This document shows, in pieces, positions 33,993 to 42,567 of a DNA stretch of 50,117 nt. Numbering within the stretch: position 1 is the first letter of the stretch; each line of letters begins with the position of its first letter. Under the pieces are notes generated by a model. It did no database searches. It saw only the letters and a program-made list of their open reading frames with translations, and was not told where the DNA came from. Position numbers and translations under genes: made by a program. The stretch comes from Deltaproteobacteria bacterium (GTDB lineage Bacteria > Desulfobacterota > Desulfobacteria > Desulfobacterales > SpSt-501): positions 1 through 50,117 of the forward strand of contig JACRCN010000051.1 in the NCBI GenBank assembly GCA_016219005.1, in the 5' to 3' direction.

Positions 33993-35072
33993 TCATGGAA
34001 TGATGCGGTTCTTCCGGAATTGGTCGAACAAGCGAAAAAACATTTTTTCGGTATCCACCACCTCGCAGAAACCATATTGCCGCGCCTTGGTCATGTCAGA
34101 CATGATGTCAAACTCGGGCGTAAACACAAAATCGCCGAATTCCCAGGATACAATTTCCTCATATCGATAAGGCTTAAGGCCGTATTTTTTGACAATACGG
34201 TCCCATACCGGTCCCTTATCCGCCATCATGTCGCTCAGCGTGATATGGCGTTGCGACCCGAGCTCCATTCCAAAATAGGCGGCCAGTTTGGGCCAAAGGT
34301 TCCCCCATCTGATGAAATCGCCGTTCGTGATGTTAAATGCTTCGTTGGCGCATTGCGGTTCGACAGCCATCCAGACAATTGCTTTGGACAGGTGCTCGGC
34401 ATCCGTGCATTGGTAAATGGCGTTGTAATTGCCAGGCGTGCCGGGAAAACATAAAGGCAGACCTAACTGCTTTGAAATGGCTGCGTACACGGCGACGACC
34501 ATAGTCAAATTCATCGGATTTCCTACCGCAAAACCACAAACGCCATGCGGTCTGGAGGCTGACCAGGTCCATGATCTGCCGGATTGCCGCTCCCTGATAA
34601 AATCTTCTTGATCGTAATAAAAATTGGGTGGCATGTGGCGGGGATCTGTTTCCTTGGCGGGAGTCTTGAATGGGCCGAGGTGGTTGCCATAGTACTTGGT
34701 CCCTTGCAGTATGTGGATATGCCTGAGTGTCTCGGAGAACGGTTCGATAGTGTCAACCACGTTCACCAGAATAGCCATGTTGGGCGGTACCCGTTCGGCC
34801 ATGGTGGGCCTATCCACATAAGCCGCATGGAATATGTGGGTGATACCTTGCACGCCGCGCAGCTTATCTCTGCATTCAGATGCATTCAGCAGGTCAATTT
34901 GGATATGCTGAAATCTGCCGGGCACATCGGCAAGGTCCGTCTTTCGCCGTGACAGCCCAATAACGGTCCAATTTTCTTGGCTGCTCAGGTACTGCGCCAG
35001 ACTGCGCCCGATAACCCCGGTGACTCCCGTAACTATGGCTTTATTTCCGGCGTCCATATCAGAAATCTTCAT
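33993..35072 (-). CDS. PRISE-type SDR enone reductase (progesterone 5-beta-reductase/iridoid synthase-like)
   Basis: This 359-residue short-chain dehydrogenase has an N-terminal NAD(P)-binding GVTGVIGRSLAQYL. The signature of the PRISE subfamily is unmistakable: LQGTKYYGNHLGPFKTPAKE with catalytic Lys126, and PNFYYDQEDFI with catalytic Tyr152. PRISE enzymes reduce activated C=C bonds of enones, not alcohols, and are best known from plant iridoid and steroid pathways, though bacterial homologues exist. Here it sits between the LarA-like gene and TRAP transporter 1, and would reduce an alpha,beta-unsaturated carbonyl intermediate. The ribosome site is weak; ATG 35057 is an alternative start. 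Confidence 0.9.
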   Translation of the reverse strand: MKISDMDAGNKAIVTGVTGVIGRSLAQYLSSQENWTVIGLSRRKTDLADVPGRFQHIQIDLLNASECRDKLRGVQGITHIFHAAYVDRPTMAERVPPNMAILVNVVDTIEPFSETLRHIHILQGTKYYGNHLGPFKTPAKETDPRHMPPNFYYDQEDFIRERQSGRSWTWSASRPHGVCGFAVGNPMNLTMVVAVYAAISKQLGLPLCFPGTPGNYNAIYQCTDAEHLSKAIVWMAVEPQCANEAFNITNGDFIRWGNLWPKLAAYFGMELGSQRHITLSDMMADKGPVWDRIVKKYGLKPYRYEEIVSWEFGDFVFTPEFDIMSDMTKARQYGFCEVVDTEKMFFRLFDQFRKNRIIP

Positions 35073-35102
35073 TAAATGGTTTCGGCATGTGAGAAATAGT
35101 TT

Positions 35103-36371
35103 TCAGGTGCCTTCCACGGGGAAAGGTTTGAACCTACCGTTGAGATCGAATTCAGGCAGCAACGGGCGCCGGTCCACCTGAATGTCGGACCGACTCTCAA
35201 GTTCCGGTAATAACTCGCTCGTCACCCAAATGGTTTCGAGATTCAGGGTATTCTGAATGCGCACTATACGGGCTCGTACAGGCTCCGGTACCTTTGAAAC
35301 TGCTGCTGTCAGTGCACTTAGGTCATCCGGCATCACGATAGGCGTTCTGGCGCTGGCCCATATCCCGGATGTGAGCGCATTGGTGTAAGTGGCCTCGAAA
35401 TCGATTTGGTCAAAGACGCGGCGAGTAGTCATGTCGGCCATACCTATTCCAAGCGCATTGCCATGCGATTGCCGTGTGATATCCAACACAATCAGCGTCC
35501 GGAAATCCGGTTCCCTTTCACCGCCATCTCGGCGCCAGAACCCGATGACATTGGTATCCATCCCGCCGCCACTGACATTCTTGCCGATTTCATCAACCAC
35601 CAGAATATCTAGTTTATCGATTGGAATCCGCGGCAACAACTGTCGGGCCAGAACTAAAAGTTCGTGGTCAACAGCCTCGAATTCGTCGGGGATGGCCAAC
35701 CGCATTGTATGTGTGCGGTCCAAAGGGTTTTCCACGACGGCCAATCCGCCTAAAATCCCAGCCCTTTGAATTATGCATTCAGCAGCGGGTACGATGTTAG
35801 CCGCCAGGCCATGAGTATGCATCGCCATTGCCCCTCGATGTTTACCGCACCCGACGGCGAGCATCTTGCAGAGCCCCGACTCCACTTCAGCCCGAAACGC
35901 CGTGTGGGGCTTCACCCGGTTGATGACGAACACGTGATCGGCTTTCAGTGCATCTTCAGCGAAAAAAACTTCGCACCCGCTTGGCAATTTTCCAAACGAC
36001 ACAACGTCCATAGTGGAGACAATTGGAGCCTGAACCGTTGTCTCGCTGATGCCGAGTTCGCGCAGCAGCGACGCTTGCCCCGCTGCGGTGGCGCCCCCGT
36101 GGGAGCCCATGGCCGGAAATATATAAGGCTCCAACCCCATGGATTTCAGGCAATCCACCACTCCGGCCACGATTTTATCAAGCCCGTGAATCCCCCGAGA
36201 GCCCACCGCCACTGCAACGCGCTGACCGGTCCGCACCTTAGGGGCTAAGTCGAGGCGGCCGAATTCCCGTCGAACGGCAGCAGATACGTTTGCAATGATC
36301 GAGTTATCAAAACGTTGGACCGCACGGTAAAATTTTGGGAACTCAGCACCCGAAGCTGCAAAGCCGATCAT
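35103..36371 (-). CDS. LarA/DUF2088-family protein (nickel-dependent racemase-like)
   Basis: This 422-residue protein has an N-terminal LarA-type domain: RTGQRVAVAVGSRGIHGLDK, FPAMGSHGGATAAGQ, then INRVKPHTAFRAEVESG and CGKHRGA. LarA uses a nickel-pincer nucleotide to racemise lactate, and relatives act on other 2-hydroxyacids. The C-terminal part (LDILVVDEIGKNVSGGGMDTN and after) is typical of a longer subgroup without proven activity. No larB/C/E cofactor genes are nearby, so nickel-pincer dependence requires them elsewhere. Together with the hydroxyacid dehydrogenase at 46852 it suggests 2-hydroxyacid handling. Confidence 0.85.
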   Translation of the reverse strand: MIGFAASGAEFPKFYRAVQRFDNSIIANVSAAVRREFGRLDLAPKVRTGQRVAVAVGSRGIHGLDKIVAGVVDCLKSMGLEPYIFPAMGSHGGATAAGQASLLRELGISETTVQAPIVSTMDVVSFGKLPSGCEVFFAEDALKADHVFVINRVKPHTAFRAEVESGLCKMLAVGCGKHRGAMAMHTHGLAANIVPAAECIIQRAGILGGLAVVENPLDRTHTMRLAIPDEFEAVDHELLVLARQLLPRIPIDKLDILVVDEIGKNVSGGGMDTNVIGFWRRDGGEREPDFRTLIVLDITRQSHGNALGIGMADMTTRRVFDQIDFEATYTNALTSGIWASARTPIVMPDDLSALTAAVSKVPEPVRARIVRIQNTLNLETIWVTSELLPELESRSDIQVDRRPLLPEFDLNGRFKPFPVEGT

Positions 36372-36401
36372 CGATTCACCGCCTCGCCATTCGCCACCGT
36401 T

Positions 36402-37265
36402 TCAGACCTTGCAGGCAGCAAGCACCTGTTGAATTTCGCTGTCGGTCAATCGCACATAATCCGCGTTCATCACAGCGGCCAACATGTCGGATTCCCAGAC
36501 GTCGTACCCCGGATGAGTCTTGAATATCCATGGCTCCATAGCCGGTTCGATGAGGACCTCGGAGGTGAACTTCCACCCGATGTCGAAGACAACCTCCGGC
36601 GTCTGGCACATGAACACTAGTTTGCCTCTGTAGTTTTTCCCATCGGCCAGGTAAACGTTGGGGCAGGTGTAATAAAGCTTGAAACCCTCCCTGGCCAGCG
36701 CAGGCTCGGCGAATTTCTGGATGAAGTCCGGATGGATGCTGGAATGCACGTTGATGTGCATGTGGTTGGTCGTCGGCTTTACCGGAAATTCAAGGCCTTT
36801 CAGAAAATGTTCAGAGCGGAAATATTGCTCCAAGACTTTTTCTTCTGCAGGGCCCACCTTCCGGAAGGGAAATTGATCATAAAATCGATCTATGTACCAG
36901 CGGTTCCAGACCAGCAGGTTGCATCCGGATTCGCCACCGTTGCAGGCGCGCAAACCGACATCCTTGTTGAAGAACCACTGAAAATCAAAGTGCGGTTTCC
37001 CCTCGGGCTCCACCCCATGAAGGCTTCCCATGCCCGCCTTGGGAGCCATATGATCGATTTTGCGTGCGGACGGCCACCCCATCTGTTTGAAATAGCCCGT
37101 CATCAATACTTCGAGCGAGTCGGGATGTACCGATGTATCCACATAAGCGTGAACGTGTGACCCTTGTGGATCCCGGTCGCCATGGAGTGCAGCGCACAAT
37201 CGGCGCCAATGGTCGGATTCAGCGAAATAGGTCGTGACCTCCTTGAGCAGTTCATCCCTCTTCAT
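36402..37265 (-). CDS. Unrecognised 287-residue protein with duplicated HXH-X7-HPD motif
   Basis: I do not recognise this protein. It is soluble-looking, rich in His, Trp, Tyr and Phe, without signal peptide or membrane segment. Its striking feature is an internal duplication: H37-V-H39, then seven residues, then H47-P-D49; and H168-M-H170, seven residues, H178-P-D180. In both copies a G-aromatic pair follows 14 residues after the Asp (G63-W64, G194-F195). Such paired histidines suggest a metal site or two-lobed active site, which is inference. GGAGG precedes the ATG. It lies between the cupin and LarA-like genes with short gaps, so it is probably part of the pathway. Confidence 0.85.
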   Translation of the reverse strand: MKRDELLKEVTTYFAESDHWRRLCAALHGDRDPQGSHVHAYVDTSVHPDSLEVLMTGYFKQMGWPSARKIDHMAPKAGMGSLHGVEPEGKPHFDFQWFFNKDVGLRACNGGESGCNLLVWNRWYIDRFYDQFPFRKVGPAEEKVLEQYFRSEHFLKGLEFPVKPTTNHMHINVHSSIHPDFIQKFAEPALAREGFKLYYTCPNVYLADGKNYRGKLVFMCQTPEVVFDIGWKFTSEVLIEPAMEPWIFKTHPGYDVWESDMLAAVMNADYVRLTDSEIQQVLAACKV

Positions 37266-37308
37266 GACTTGCCTCCAACAGTTTTGGAATTTCCCGGATG
37301 CCCGGGAA

Positions 37309-37668
37309 TTATTTCTTTTTATCGTAGGAACCCGGCTTAACCGGAGGGCTGAACACAGAGATCAGCACCAACGGTTCGCTTCCGATTGTCTTCACACCGT
37401 GGGGGACACCGGGTTCGGTGAACACGGCCACCCCCGGTTCCAGCGGATAAATTTCGTCTCCGACCTTGGTTTCACCCCGCCCGGAAACGACATATATGAT
37501 TTCCTCCTCGCGTTCATGCTGATGTTGACCGGGATCGCTGCCGGGCGGAAAACTAACCAGACCCATAATCATGTTGTGGCAGCCGCTCTCCTCCGGCCCG
37601 ATCAGTTTTTTCCATTGGCGACCCGGCAGCTGTATTTCCTTGACATCCTTCCTATTGACCCAATGCAT
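37309..37668 (-). CDS. Small cupin-domain protein
   Basis: This 119-residue single-domain cupin has motif 1 GSDPGQHQHEREEEIIYVVSG (two histidines and glutamates for metal) and motif 2 EPGVPHGVKTIG. It is probably a metal-dependent isomerase, small hydrolase-like enzyme or ligand sensor; the family alone does not decide. The ATG at 37668 follows AGGAGA; longer in-frame starts would run into the TRAP large-permease gene. It is 32 bp after TRAP transporter 2. Confidence 0.88.
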   Translation of the reverse strand: MHWVNRKDVKEIQLPGRQWKKLIGPEESGCHNMIMGLVSFPPGSDPGQHQHEREEEIIYVVSGRGETKVGDEIYPLEPGVAVFTEPGVPHGVKTIGSEPLVLISVFSPPVKPGSYDKKK

Positions 37669-37700
37669 AGAGATTCTCCTTGCCGTATCTATAAAATTAT

Positions 37701-38981
37701 TCAGTGAACCAACATAGGAACGAGCAGTGTCAATTGAGGGAAAATAGTGACGAGGAGTAGGATTCCTACCATTATGATTACTATCGGAATCGAGGCCTTG
37801 GCTGTTTGCTCCATTGGGATCCCGGCGATGGCCGATGAGACAAACAAACAGTAGCCTACGGGGGGAGTCAACAGGCCAATGGACATATTGATGACAAAAA
37901 TCAAGGCCACATGCAACTGATCGATACCCATGGCCTCCGAAAGAGGAATCAACACCGGCACGATAATCACCGTGGCCACCAGGATATCGATGACGCATCC
38001 TGCGAGCAGCAGGATGATGTTTAAAATAAGCAATATGACAATCTTATTTCGGGAAATTCCCATCATGAAATCCCGGAAAAGCTCCGGGACCCCTTCGTTG
38101 ATGGAGATGTAGGAAAAGACTGTCGCGGAAGCGATGATAATGACCAGTTTTGCCGTTGTTTTGGCCGAGTCGACCAGCACCTTCGGCAATTGGTTCAAAC
38201 ACATCTCTTTATAGATGACGACGGCGACCGCAAGCGAATAAACCGCGCCGATCATGGCCGATTCTGTAGGGGTAAACATGCCGCTGACGATCCCCCCGAC
38301 GATGATAACGGCCGTGAAGATAGCCAGGATCGAACGCTTGAACGTTACCCATACCTTGAGGCCGGAGAATTTATTGGTGATCGGAGGCCCGTATCCCTTT
38401 TTCTTTGATGTAATGTGGCAAAAGGCCATCAGGCTTACGCCGATCATCATGCCCGGAATATAGCCGGCCAAGAAAAGATCCAGAAGCGACAGCCCGCCCA
38501 CCATCGAATAGACAACCATGGGGATTGAGGGCGGAATGATATTGCCTAACGGCCCGGCAGTCCCCACCACCGCGGAAGAAAAATCCCGCGGGTAATTTTC
38601 CTTTTCCATGGATTTCACCAGCACTGAAGCGACTGCCGCCGTATCGGCGACGGCCGACCCCGAAATCCCTCCCATAACCATGCCGGTGAAGACAGCGACC
38701 ATGGATAAGCCGCCCTTAAAGTGCCCCATGAGCGAATTGGCAAATTCAACCGCCCGCCGGGCTATACCGCCTTGACACATGATTTCGCCGACGAGGATGA
38801 ACCCCGGTATGGACAGAAGTGTAAAAGAATCCATTCCAATCATCATCTGCTGGGCGATGATCCGCAGCGGGATGTCGCCGGCAAGGCATGCGTAGGTTGC
38901 AGCAAGACCAAATGAGAAGAAGAGTGGCGTTCCCAACAGCGTCAAGGCTATAAACAGAATGAGCACAGATAGCATCAACAT
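37701..38981 (-). CDS. TRAP transporter large permease (DctM-type), system 2
   Basis: This 426-residue, roughly 12-helix DctM protein shows GTPLFFSFGLAATYACLAGD, FTLLSIPGFILVGEIM, GISGSAVADTAAVASVLVKSM and GPLGNIIPPSIPMVVYSM. It overlaps the small permease gene by seven bases. With the proteins at 38975 and 39533 it forms a second complete TRAP importer in the same cluster. It is clearly diverged from system 1 rather than a recent duplicate. Confidence 0.95.
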   Translation of the reverse strand: MLMLSVLILFIALTLLGTPLFFSFGLAATYACLAGDIPLRIIAQQMMIGMDSFTLLSIPGFILVGEIMCQGGIARRAVEFANSLMGHFKGGLSMVAVFTGMVMGGISGSAVADTAAVASVLVKSMEKENYPRDFSSAVVGTAGPLGNIIPPSIPMVVYSMVGGLSLLDLFLAGYIPGMMIGVSLMAFCHITSKKKGYGPPITNKFSGLKVWVTFKRSILAIFTAVIIVGGIVSGMFTPTESAMIGAVYSLAVAVVIYKEMCLNQLPKVLVDSAKTTAKLVIIIASATVFSYISINEGVPELFRDFMMGISRNKIVILLILNIILLLAGCVIDILVATVIIVPVLIPLSEAMGIDQLHVALIFVINMSIGLLTPPVGYCLFVSSAIAGIPMEQTAKASIPIVIIMVGILLLVTIFPQLTLLVPMLVH

Positions 38982-39478
38982 GCCGTTTGCTCCCCTCCGG
39001 CAATAGTATTACGGTACTCGACAATCGACCGGATTAAGGTCTCCACGGTGGCAAGCCCCATCAGCAATCCTCCGATGGGGACCGTGACATATAGCCAGCC
39101 CATTGAAATTCCGAGGGTGGGGGTCGCCGCTTCGGAAACCAACGGCAGAATCAGAAACCCTTGGCGTACCAGGACCCCGCAAAAACAAATCATCAGAATT
39201 TTTAAAATACTGGTCCAAACGATACGCCAGCGGGGAGGCAGCCGGTCCTGCAACAGGGTAATCTGGATGTGGCTTTGTTCACGAGTCACCAAGACCGCGC
39301 TTAAGACGATCATCCACAAGAAAAGAAACCGACCGAATTCCATGCTCCAGGCCGGGGGTGAATGAAACAAATACCGCATGACAACGGCGTAAAACAAAAT
39401 GGCAACCAGGATACCGCAGAACAAACCGCAGATGACTTTTAAACAAAATTCAAGCCTATTGAGCAATTTGGCCAGCAT
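38975..39478 (-). CDS. TRAP transporter small permease (DctQ-type), system 2
   Basis: This four-helix membrane protein of about 167 residues has VVMRYLFHSPPAWSMEFGRFLFLWMIVLSAVLVTREQSH and LYVTVPIGGLLMGLATVETL. I start it at ATG 39478, which follows AGGAAA. The in-frame ATG at 39508 lies inside a perfect 15-bp hairpin and would be occluded. It acts as the docking partner of the large permease at 37701. Confidence 0.9.
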   Translation of the reverse strand: MLAKLLNRLEFCLKVICGLFCGILVAILFYAVVMRYLFHSPPAWSMEFGRFLFLWMIVLSAVLVTREQSHIQITLLQDRLPPRWRIVWTSILKILMICFCGVLVRQGFLILPLVSEAATPTLGISMGWLYVTVPIGGLLMGLATVETLIRSIVEYRNTIAGGEQTAC

Positions 39479-39493
39479 ATCATCTAATTTCCT

Positions 39494-39524
39494 GCGGTGA
39501 AGCGGCATGATGCCGCTTCACCGC
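39494..39524 (-). terminator. Perfect 15-bp hairpin between TRAP-2 binding-protein and small-permease genes
   Basis: GCGGTGAAGCGGCAT (39494-39508) and ATGCCGCTTCACCGC (39510-39524) are exact complements with one central base. It lies 9 bp after the binding-protein stop. It has no clear U-run, so it fits a protective or attenuating hairpin rather than a full terminator. In RNA the inner pairs would open to form the loop. Confidence 0.8.
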
Positions 39525-39532
39525 TGTTTCGG

Positions 39533-40552
39533 CTATTTGTTTTTCCGAAAATTATCGATAAAGACCATGGATTCGTTCATGAATGCTTCACCTATCTTCG
39601 GCTTGAATTCATCATAGGTGGGTCGGGCAAGTTTTCTGAATGCTTCAAAGGACTCTTTGCTCAGCGAATTGACTTTAACTCCCTTTTCTTCCAGCAGAGG
39701 GCCGGATTTTTCATCATATTGGGCTTGTTCCTTTCGGGCCCACAGCATGGCTTCAGCCGCGGTTTCTTTCACGAGCTTCTGATCGGCAGGGCTGAGTCCG
39801 TCAAAAAAGGCCTTGCTCATAATCAGTGGCGCTGTTTCGTAATAGTGTTTGGTCTGGGTAGCAAATTTTGACATTTCATAGAGTTTGAGGTAGTAGCCAA
39901 GCCCATAGGTCGTTGAAATTCCATCCACCGTCCCCTGGCGCATCCCAAGCAGGGCTTCGCTCCAGGCCATTGGGGTGGCAACCCCCCCCATGTAATTGAT
40001 GGTTGCCATATCCAGTGGCGTTTCTACGGTCCGAATCTTCATTCCTTTAAAATCTTCAGGTTTTGTGATCGGGCGGACCACATTCCAGATCCCACGGAAT
40101 GACCAGGTGGCCCAGCCGAGCCCCACCAGGTTCTTGGGCGGAAGAAGATTGAAAAGTTTCTGCCCCAGCGGACCATCGAGAAAAGCGTTGGCCTCGTTGT
40201 GATCATTAAACAAATAGGGCAAGGGAATCATAAAAAACTCGGGAATGACATTGGCAATCACCGAGCCGCTGACAATTGCGCTGTCCAGAGTGCCGAGACG
40301 GCAGGCTTCGATCATTTCGCGGTCGCCGCCCATAACGGCCCGATCAAGAATCTTGACTTCTATTTTGCCGCTGGTGCGCTTCTCCAGCAGTTCCTTCCAT
40401 TTAACCAACCCTTGTCCAATGGTTGTCTCCGGAAGAGCCACTGTGGCCACGCGAATGCGCTGAGCCGCAAGGGCATCCGAGATGGAAAAAACGACGAGCG
40501 AAATCAAACATGCTGCAAACACCATCGATTTCAACGCAAGTCCTCGATTCAT
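39533..40552 (-). CDS. TRAP transporter substrate-binding protein (DctP-type), system 2
   Basis: This 339-residue exported binding protein has a signal peptide (LKSMVFAACLISLVVFSISDALA). Mature features include QRIRVATVALPETTIGQGLVKW, ERSGK-type KRTSGKIEVKI, then LGWATWSFRGIWN, DFKGMKIRTVETPLD with the carboxylate-binding arginine, and GTVDGISTTYGL. GGAGGGA precedes the ATG. It follows the second Fe-S old yellow enzyme by 52 bp, so the importer and catabolic genes appear cotranscribed. Confidence 0.93.
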   Translation of the reverse strand: MNRGLALKSMVFAACLISLVVFSISDALAAQRIRVATVALPETTIGQGLVKWKELLEKRTSGKIEVKILDRAVMGGDREMIEACRLGTLDSAIVSGSVIANVIPEFFMIPLPYLFNDHNEANAFLDGPLGQKLFNLLPPKNLVGLGWATWSFRGIWNVVRPITKPEDFKGMKIRTVETPLDMATINYMGGVATPMAWSEALLGMRQGTVDGISTTYGLGYYLKLYEMSKFATQTKHYYETAPLIMSKAFFDGLSPADQKLVKETAAEAMLWARKEQAQYDEKSGPLLEEKGVKVNSLSKESFEAFRKLARPTYDEFKPKIGEAFMNESMVFIDNFRKNK

Positions 40553-40604
40553 CGATCCCTCCTTCTTTAGAATGTGTTAAGAAAACTTTCGCTTCACCGA
40601 CGGT

Positions 40605-42539
40605 TCAAATCTTTACTGCGAGCGCGAACGCCTGATGGACGGCATCCAAGGCGTTTCCCTGGTTCCAGCAATCTCCAACCCGATAACAGAGCGCTTTCTT
40701 CGGAAGTGTGTCCTGGCTTGCAGGCATTCGCGGCTTTCCTCCCAACGCCAGCACGACACTTCGCGCCGGGAGATCGGTGACCTGCCCGCCGCCAACCAAT
40801 GGCCGGTCGGACACCCGCACCGATTCATGCGTAATTTCAATCGCCCGATGGCCTATTACTAAGGTGACACTGTTTGCATGAAGTCGATGCATCAAGGCTT
40901 CACGTACCCCAATACCTGTAAGAATATCACGGCCGACGGCGTCAAGGATTTCCACCACCGTGACGCGATGTCCGCGTGCGGCCAGGAGGTCGGCGGTCTC
41001 CAGACCAGAGGCACCCCCTCCGATGACGACCACGGGACTGATCAGATTTTCAATTTTTCCGGAAAAGACCTCGCGGGCAGTGACCACATGGGGGAGACCG
41101 ACACCGGGGATCGGTGGTTTAGCAGGTTCCGTGCCGGTAGCAAACACATAAACATCAGCATCCAGGGCATTTAAAAGCGCCGTATCCGCCATCGTTTTCA
41201 ACCGTATATCAACGCCCAAGCGCCTCAGTTCGTGCTCATAAAATTCTGGCATCTTACCGAAATCACCTTTAGCTGGAGGCACGGCAGCCAACCGAATCTG
41301 ACCCCCCAGACATTCGGCCTTCTCAAGCAACGTGACGAGGTGCCCTCTAAGCCTGCTAACCCGAGCCATTTCACAGCCTGCCGGGCCGCCGCCGACGATC
41401 ACCACCCGTTTAACCACCTCTGCGGGCGTGATCGGATTCTCAAATTCTCTGCCGGCCAGGGGATTATACATGCAGCTGATCCAGGAGCGTTTAGGATCGC
41501 GGACTGCACCGAAGCAGCCCTGATTGCAGCGCAAACAGGAGCGGATGTCTTCCAGCCGACCCTCTGCTACTTTGCGAGGCCACTCCGGGTCAGCAATCAA
41601 CGGGCGTCCAAGCCCGATCAGGTCGGCCATCCCGCCCTCCACTGCGGCACGCGCGATATCCGGTGTCATCGAATTGCCGACGATCACGGGGACGCGGATG
41701 GCCTCTCTAACCGCTTTCCCAATGGGCAGCAGCAGACCGCGAGGGACATCGCCAGGCGGAATGGCGATGTGATTGACGTGACCCAATCCTCCCGAAATAC
41801 TGACTGCGGATACACCGCATTCATCCAGCATTTTCGAGAGCGCTACGGCATCTTCGGGCGTGAAGCCATTCGGGGCAAATTCGCTTCCGGAAATACGGTA
41901 GACAACGGGGTAATCGTCGCCTAAGCGTACGCGGATGGCCTGAAGAATGTCCAACGCAAAGCGAAAGCGACCTTCGCGGCTCCCGCCATATTCGTCCTTG
42001 CGATGGTTCCAGAAAGGAGATAGAAATTCAGAAATGATGCAGCCATGGCACGCATGGATTTCGATCGCATCGAATCCCGCGCGGCGGGTACGCTCCGCCG
42101 CCGCCACGAAGAGATCGGTGAGATACCGAATTTCAGCGGTGGTGAGTTCTTTGCAGTCGGGGCTGCAGTCAGGAGCCTGCGTGGACGCAGCATATCGGGG
42201 AAAACCATTTAGCTGCTGGCGGAAATACATCCCGAGTTGGAGGGAGACGAACGCCCCTTCTTCGTGTACGCGCTGAGTCAGCCGGGACAGCCCCGGAATC
42301 AAATGATCTCCATATGCTCCCAGGGCATTTTTTACATGGGGCAATTGCGGGTGGATGAAGGCTTCCTCGACGGTGATCAGGGCAGCACCACCCGAGGCCC
42401 GGGCGGCATAATATTCGGTCAATCGATCCGTAACTTGTCCGGTCGGCCCGGCGAAACAAGTTGACATGGCCGTCATCACCAGCCGGTTCTTCAGTCGCAG
42501 GCTTCCCAGCGTCACACGTTCGAACAACCTGTTTGCCAC
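40605..42539 (-). CDS. Fe-S old yellow enzyme (2,4-dienoyl-CoA reductase-like), copy 2
   Basis: This flavoenzyme of about 644 residues has the same architecture as the protein at 29000. The FMN barrel carries EIHACHGCIISEFLSPFWN and DEYGGSREGR. The iron-sulfur motif CLRCNQGC, then 13 residues, then CMYNP follows, and then FAD (VGGGPAGCEMARVSRLRG) and NAD(P) (VIGGGASGLETADLLA) sites. I start at GTG 42539, preceded by GGGGAG at ideal spacing; a TTG further upstream would overlap the dehydratase gene. It probably reduces an enoyl-type intermediate produced near the neighbouring dehydratase-like enzyme, which is an inference. Confidence 0.92.
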   Translation of the reverse strand: MANRLFERVTLGSLRLKNRLVMTAMSTCFAGPTGQVTDRLTEYYAARASGGAALITVEEAFIHPQLPHVKNALGAYGDHLIPGLSRLTQRVHEEGAFVSLQLGMYFRQQLNGFPRYAASTQAPDCSPDCKELTTAEIRYLTDLFVAAAERTRRAGFDAIEIHACHGCIISEFLSPFWNHRKDEYGGSREGRFRFALDILQAIRVRLGDDYPVVYRISGSEFAPNGFTPEDAVALSKMLDECGVSAVSISGGLGHVNHIAIPPGDVPRGLLLPIGKAVREAIRVPVIVGNSMTPDIARAAVEGGMADLIGLGRPLIADPEWPRKVAEGRLEDIRSCLRCNQGCFGAVRDPKRSWISCMYNPLAGREFENPITPAEVVKRVVIVGGGPAGCEMARVSRLRGHLVTLLEKAECLGGQIRLAAVPPAKGDFGKMPEFYEHELRRLGVDIRLKTMADTALLNALDADVYVFATGTEPAKPPIPGVGLPHVVTAREVFSGKIENLISPVVVIGGGASGLETADLLAARGHRVTVVEILDAVGRDILTGIGVREALMHRLHANSVTLVIGHRAIEITHESVRVSDRPLVGGGQVTDLPARSVVLALGGKPRMPASQDTLPKKALCYRVGDCWNQGNALDAVHQAFALAVKI

Positions 42540-42567
42540 TTCGCGCTCCCCATATATTGGCAGCCAC

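Noticed and set aside
36402-37265. 2H phosphoesterase identity for the duplicated-histidine protein
   Set aside because: 2H enzymes use H-X-[ST] motifs; here the repeated unit is H-X-H with a later H-P-D, which does not fit.
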